Positions 62,877 to 64,000 of a DNA stretch of 64,000 nt are shown in pieces. Under the pieces are notes generated by a model. That model did not search any database. It was given only the letters and a program-made list of their open reading frames with translations, and had not been told where the DNA came from. The stretch is from Eubacterium sp. (GTDB taxonomy: Bacteria; Bacillota; Clostridia; Lachnospirales; Lachnospiraceae), in the NCBI GenBank assembly GCA_021769425.1, contig JAETSX010000001.1:1-64000 (forward strand), in the 5' to 3' direction. Numbering within the stretch: the stretch's first letter is position 1; every line of letters begins with the position of its first letter. The translations under genes were made by a program, and so were the position numbers.

Positions 62877-63365
62877 TTATACCTCCTCCTTTTCTTCCCT
62901 TTGTCCTCGCAATATATCTATCATATTCAGAACCGTGTAAATCATATTTAATACGCCGCATAACGGCAGCACGATGTAGAAAATGCCGATTGGGAGCCCC
63001 AGTGAAGATGTCATCTGCCCCATTGCCAACATAGTAATCTGCACTCCTCCGAACACAAGTATGACGGCAGAAAACAGGAATGCAATCAGTTCCCCAAGGC
63101 AGTTCAGCCCTTTCTGCGCATTCTTGCTGAACCGTTCCACAACAATAGGGATATTCATATGCCCCCGTTCGCAGGTGACTATAGAAGCTCCCAAAAGGCT
63201 CATCCAGGCAAACAAATATCCGACTAGTTCTTCTGACCAGGTAGAAGGATTTTTCATGACGTACCGCGTAAAAACCTGCCAGCAGGTGAGAAGGACCATG
63301 GCAAGGAAACTGATGCCTGCCAGCCCGTTCAAAATCCGGGTAATTCCGTTGCGAAATGCTTTCAT
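62877..63365 (-). CDS. TRAP transporter small permease (DctQ family), second system
   Basis: 162-residue four-helix subunit with the signature STWSEELVGYLFAWMSLLGASIV. I use ATG 63365 (MKAFRNGITR), which has AGGAGG 9 bases upstream; the track start at 63536 runs far into dctP. Gene order here is dctP-dctQ-dctM, unlike the Q-M-P order of the first system. Confidence 0.92.
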   Translation of the reverse strand: MKAFRNGITRILNGLAGISFLAMVLLTCWQVFTRYVMKNPSTWSEELVGYLFAWMSLLGASIVTCERGHMNIPIVVERFSKNAQKGLNCLGELIAFLFSAVILVFGGVQITMLAMGQMTSSLGLPIGIFYIVLPLCGVLNMIYTVLNMIDILRGQREEKEEV

Positions 63366-63378
63366 CTGATCATACCTC

Positions 63379-64000
63379 CTATTCTTTCTCTGACGGATGC
63401 TGTTGGTTATGCTCTTGAATCTTATCGTAAATCGTTTTAAGCTCAGGATATTTATCCAGCATTTCCCTGTGCATTGCACTGCATGTTTCCTGGAATGGCT
63501 TGGTATCCGGATAAAGAAATACAACGCCCTGTTCATTCTCCGCCTTATCTTTTGCCGCTTCCACCGCTTTCACCCATTCCTTACGCTCCACCTCATTGAT
63601 CAGCTGGAAACCTTCTTCAAAAATCTGCCGTTCCTCTTTCGGCAGCCCATTCAAAAAGGCACAGTTGCCAATCAGAATGTCCGGTATCATCTGATGCATA
63701 TCATAGGAATAATATTTACATACATCACCGTGGCCGTTAGAAGTCAGGGCCATTTCATTATTTTCTGCACCGTCAATCACCTTAGACTGCAGCGCCGTAT
63801 ACACATCTCCAAAGCCCATCGGGGTAGCAGACCCTCCCAGCAGTTCCATCATCCGCACATTCGTCGGAGACTGCTGCACACGTATTTTCAGGCCTTTCAA
63901 ATCATCCGGTGACTCAATGGGCGAAGACACTGTATAAAAATTCCGGGTTCCCGCATCAATCCATGTAACTGCCTCAAAGCCGGCCTTTTTGGTAGATTCA
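63379..64000 (-). CDS. TRAP transporter substrate-binding protein (DctP family), cut by window edge
   Basis: Only the C-terminal part (about 207 residues) is inside the window. The reading frame stays open through 64000 and gives AGFEAVTWIDAGTRNFYT before the track's first Met, so the true start lies outside. DctP features: LKGLKIRVQQSPTNVRMMELLGGSATPMGFGDVYTALQSKVIDGAENNE. The conserved ligand-pairing Arg is in KIRVQQ. It ends 13 bp before dctQ. Ligand unknown. Confidence 0.93.
   Translation of the reverse strand, partial: ESTKKAGFEAVTWIDAGTRNFYTVSSPIESPDDLKGLKIRVQQSPTNVRMMELLGGSATPMGFGDVYTALQSKVIDGAENNEMALTSNGHGDVCKYYSYDMHQMIPDILIGNCAFLNGLPKEERQIFEEGFQLINEVERKEWVKAVEAAKDKAENEQGVVFLYPDTKPFQETCSAMHREMLDKYPELKTIYDKIQEHNQQHPSEKE

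Overview
The window reads as chromosome of a spore-forming, anaerobic, low-to-mid GC Gram-positive bacterium of the Lachnospiraceae type (Clostridia); the genus is not proven by the sequence. Reasons: a complete spoIIIAA-AH operon plus spoIVA, spoIIM and a PdaA-like cortex deacetylase; strong AGGAGG ribosome sites; a Gram-positive LexA box at recA; oxygen-defence and rubredoxin chemistry; and two TRAP transporters. Almost all genes are on the minus strand. I see no rRNA, CRISPR array, prophage or intact insertion sequence, but there are several families of short palindromic intergenic repeats.

Layout. 0.2-6 kb: metA (acetyltransferase type by residue 111), ligA, an RluF-like pseudouridine synthase, a small helical protein, an SH3 lipoprotein and tRNA-Arg(CCG). 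6.1-18 kb: a hydroaromatic/aromatic-acid block with a DctPQM TRAP transporter, aroD, a YdiN-like MFS carrier, a YdiB-like quinate/shikimate dehydrogenase, a LysR regulator, a divergent Old-Yellow-Enzyme/Fe-S/FAD enoate reductase, a chorismate mutase-shikimate kinase fusion and DAHP synthase. 18-24.6 kb: xerD, spoIIM, nudF, rny, recX, recA (LexA-controlled) and trxA. 24.8-32.8 kb: a KdpD/KdpE-like two-component pair without kdpFABC, a PdaA-like deacetylase, prfC, pepF and a MATE exporter. 32.8-40.2 kb: a tandem palindromic repeat array that runs into a lipoprotein gene, then spoIIIAH to spoIIIAA. 40.2-48.3 kb: rpsU (too short for the ORF track), alaS, a 48-residue membrane protein, rnhA, a secreted beta-helix protein, a metallo-beta-lactamase-fold protein and a flavodiiron protein. 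48.3-55 kb: an acyl-CoA dehydrogenase fused to an EtfA FAD domain and rubredoxin, an orphan protein with two FliD-C-like modules, spoIVA and a lipid kinase. 55-64 kb: malQ, a LacI regulator and a maltodextrin-like ABC importer without its ATPase, then a second TRAP operon cut by the window edge.

How the genes work together. The most interesting block is 6.1-18 kb. A quinate/shikimate importer, dehydrogenase and dehydratase would convert quinate to 3-dehydroshikimate, which is an enone and so a chemically fitting substrate for the divergently transcribed enoate reductase under the same LysR gene. That suggests a redox-balanced reductive route for plant hydroaromatic acids; this is inference. 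A second functional unit is the dehydrogenase-EtfA-rubredoxin fusion directly upstream of the flavodiiron protein, which looks like a short electron chain from acyl-CoA to oxygen or NO. Where a Shine-Dalgarno site decided it, start codons were moved inward from the ORF track.
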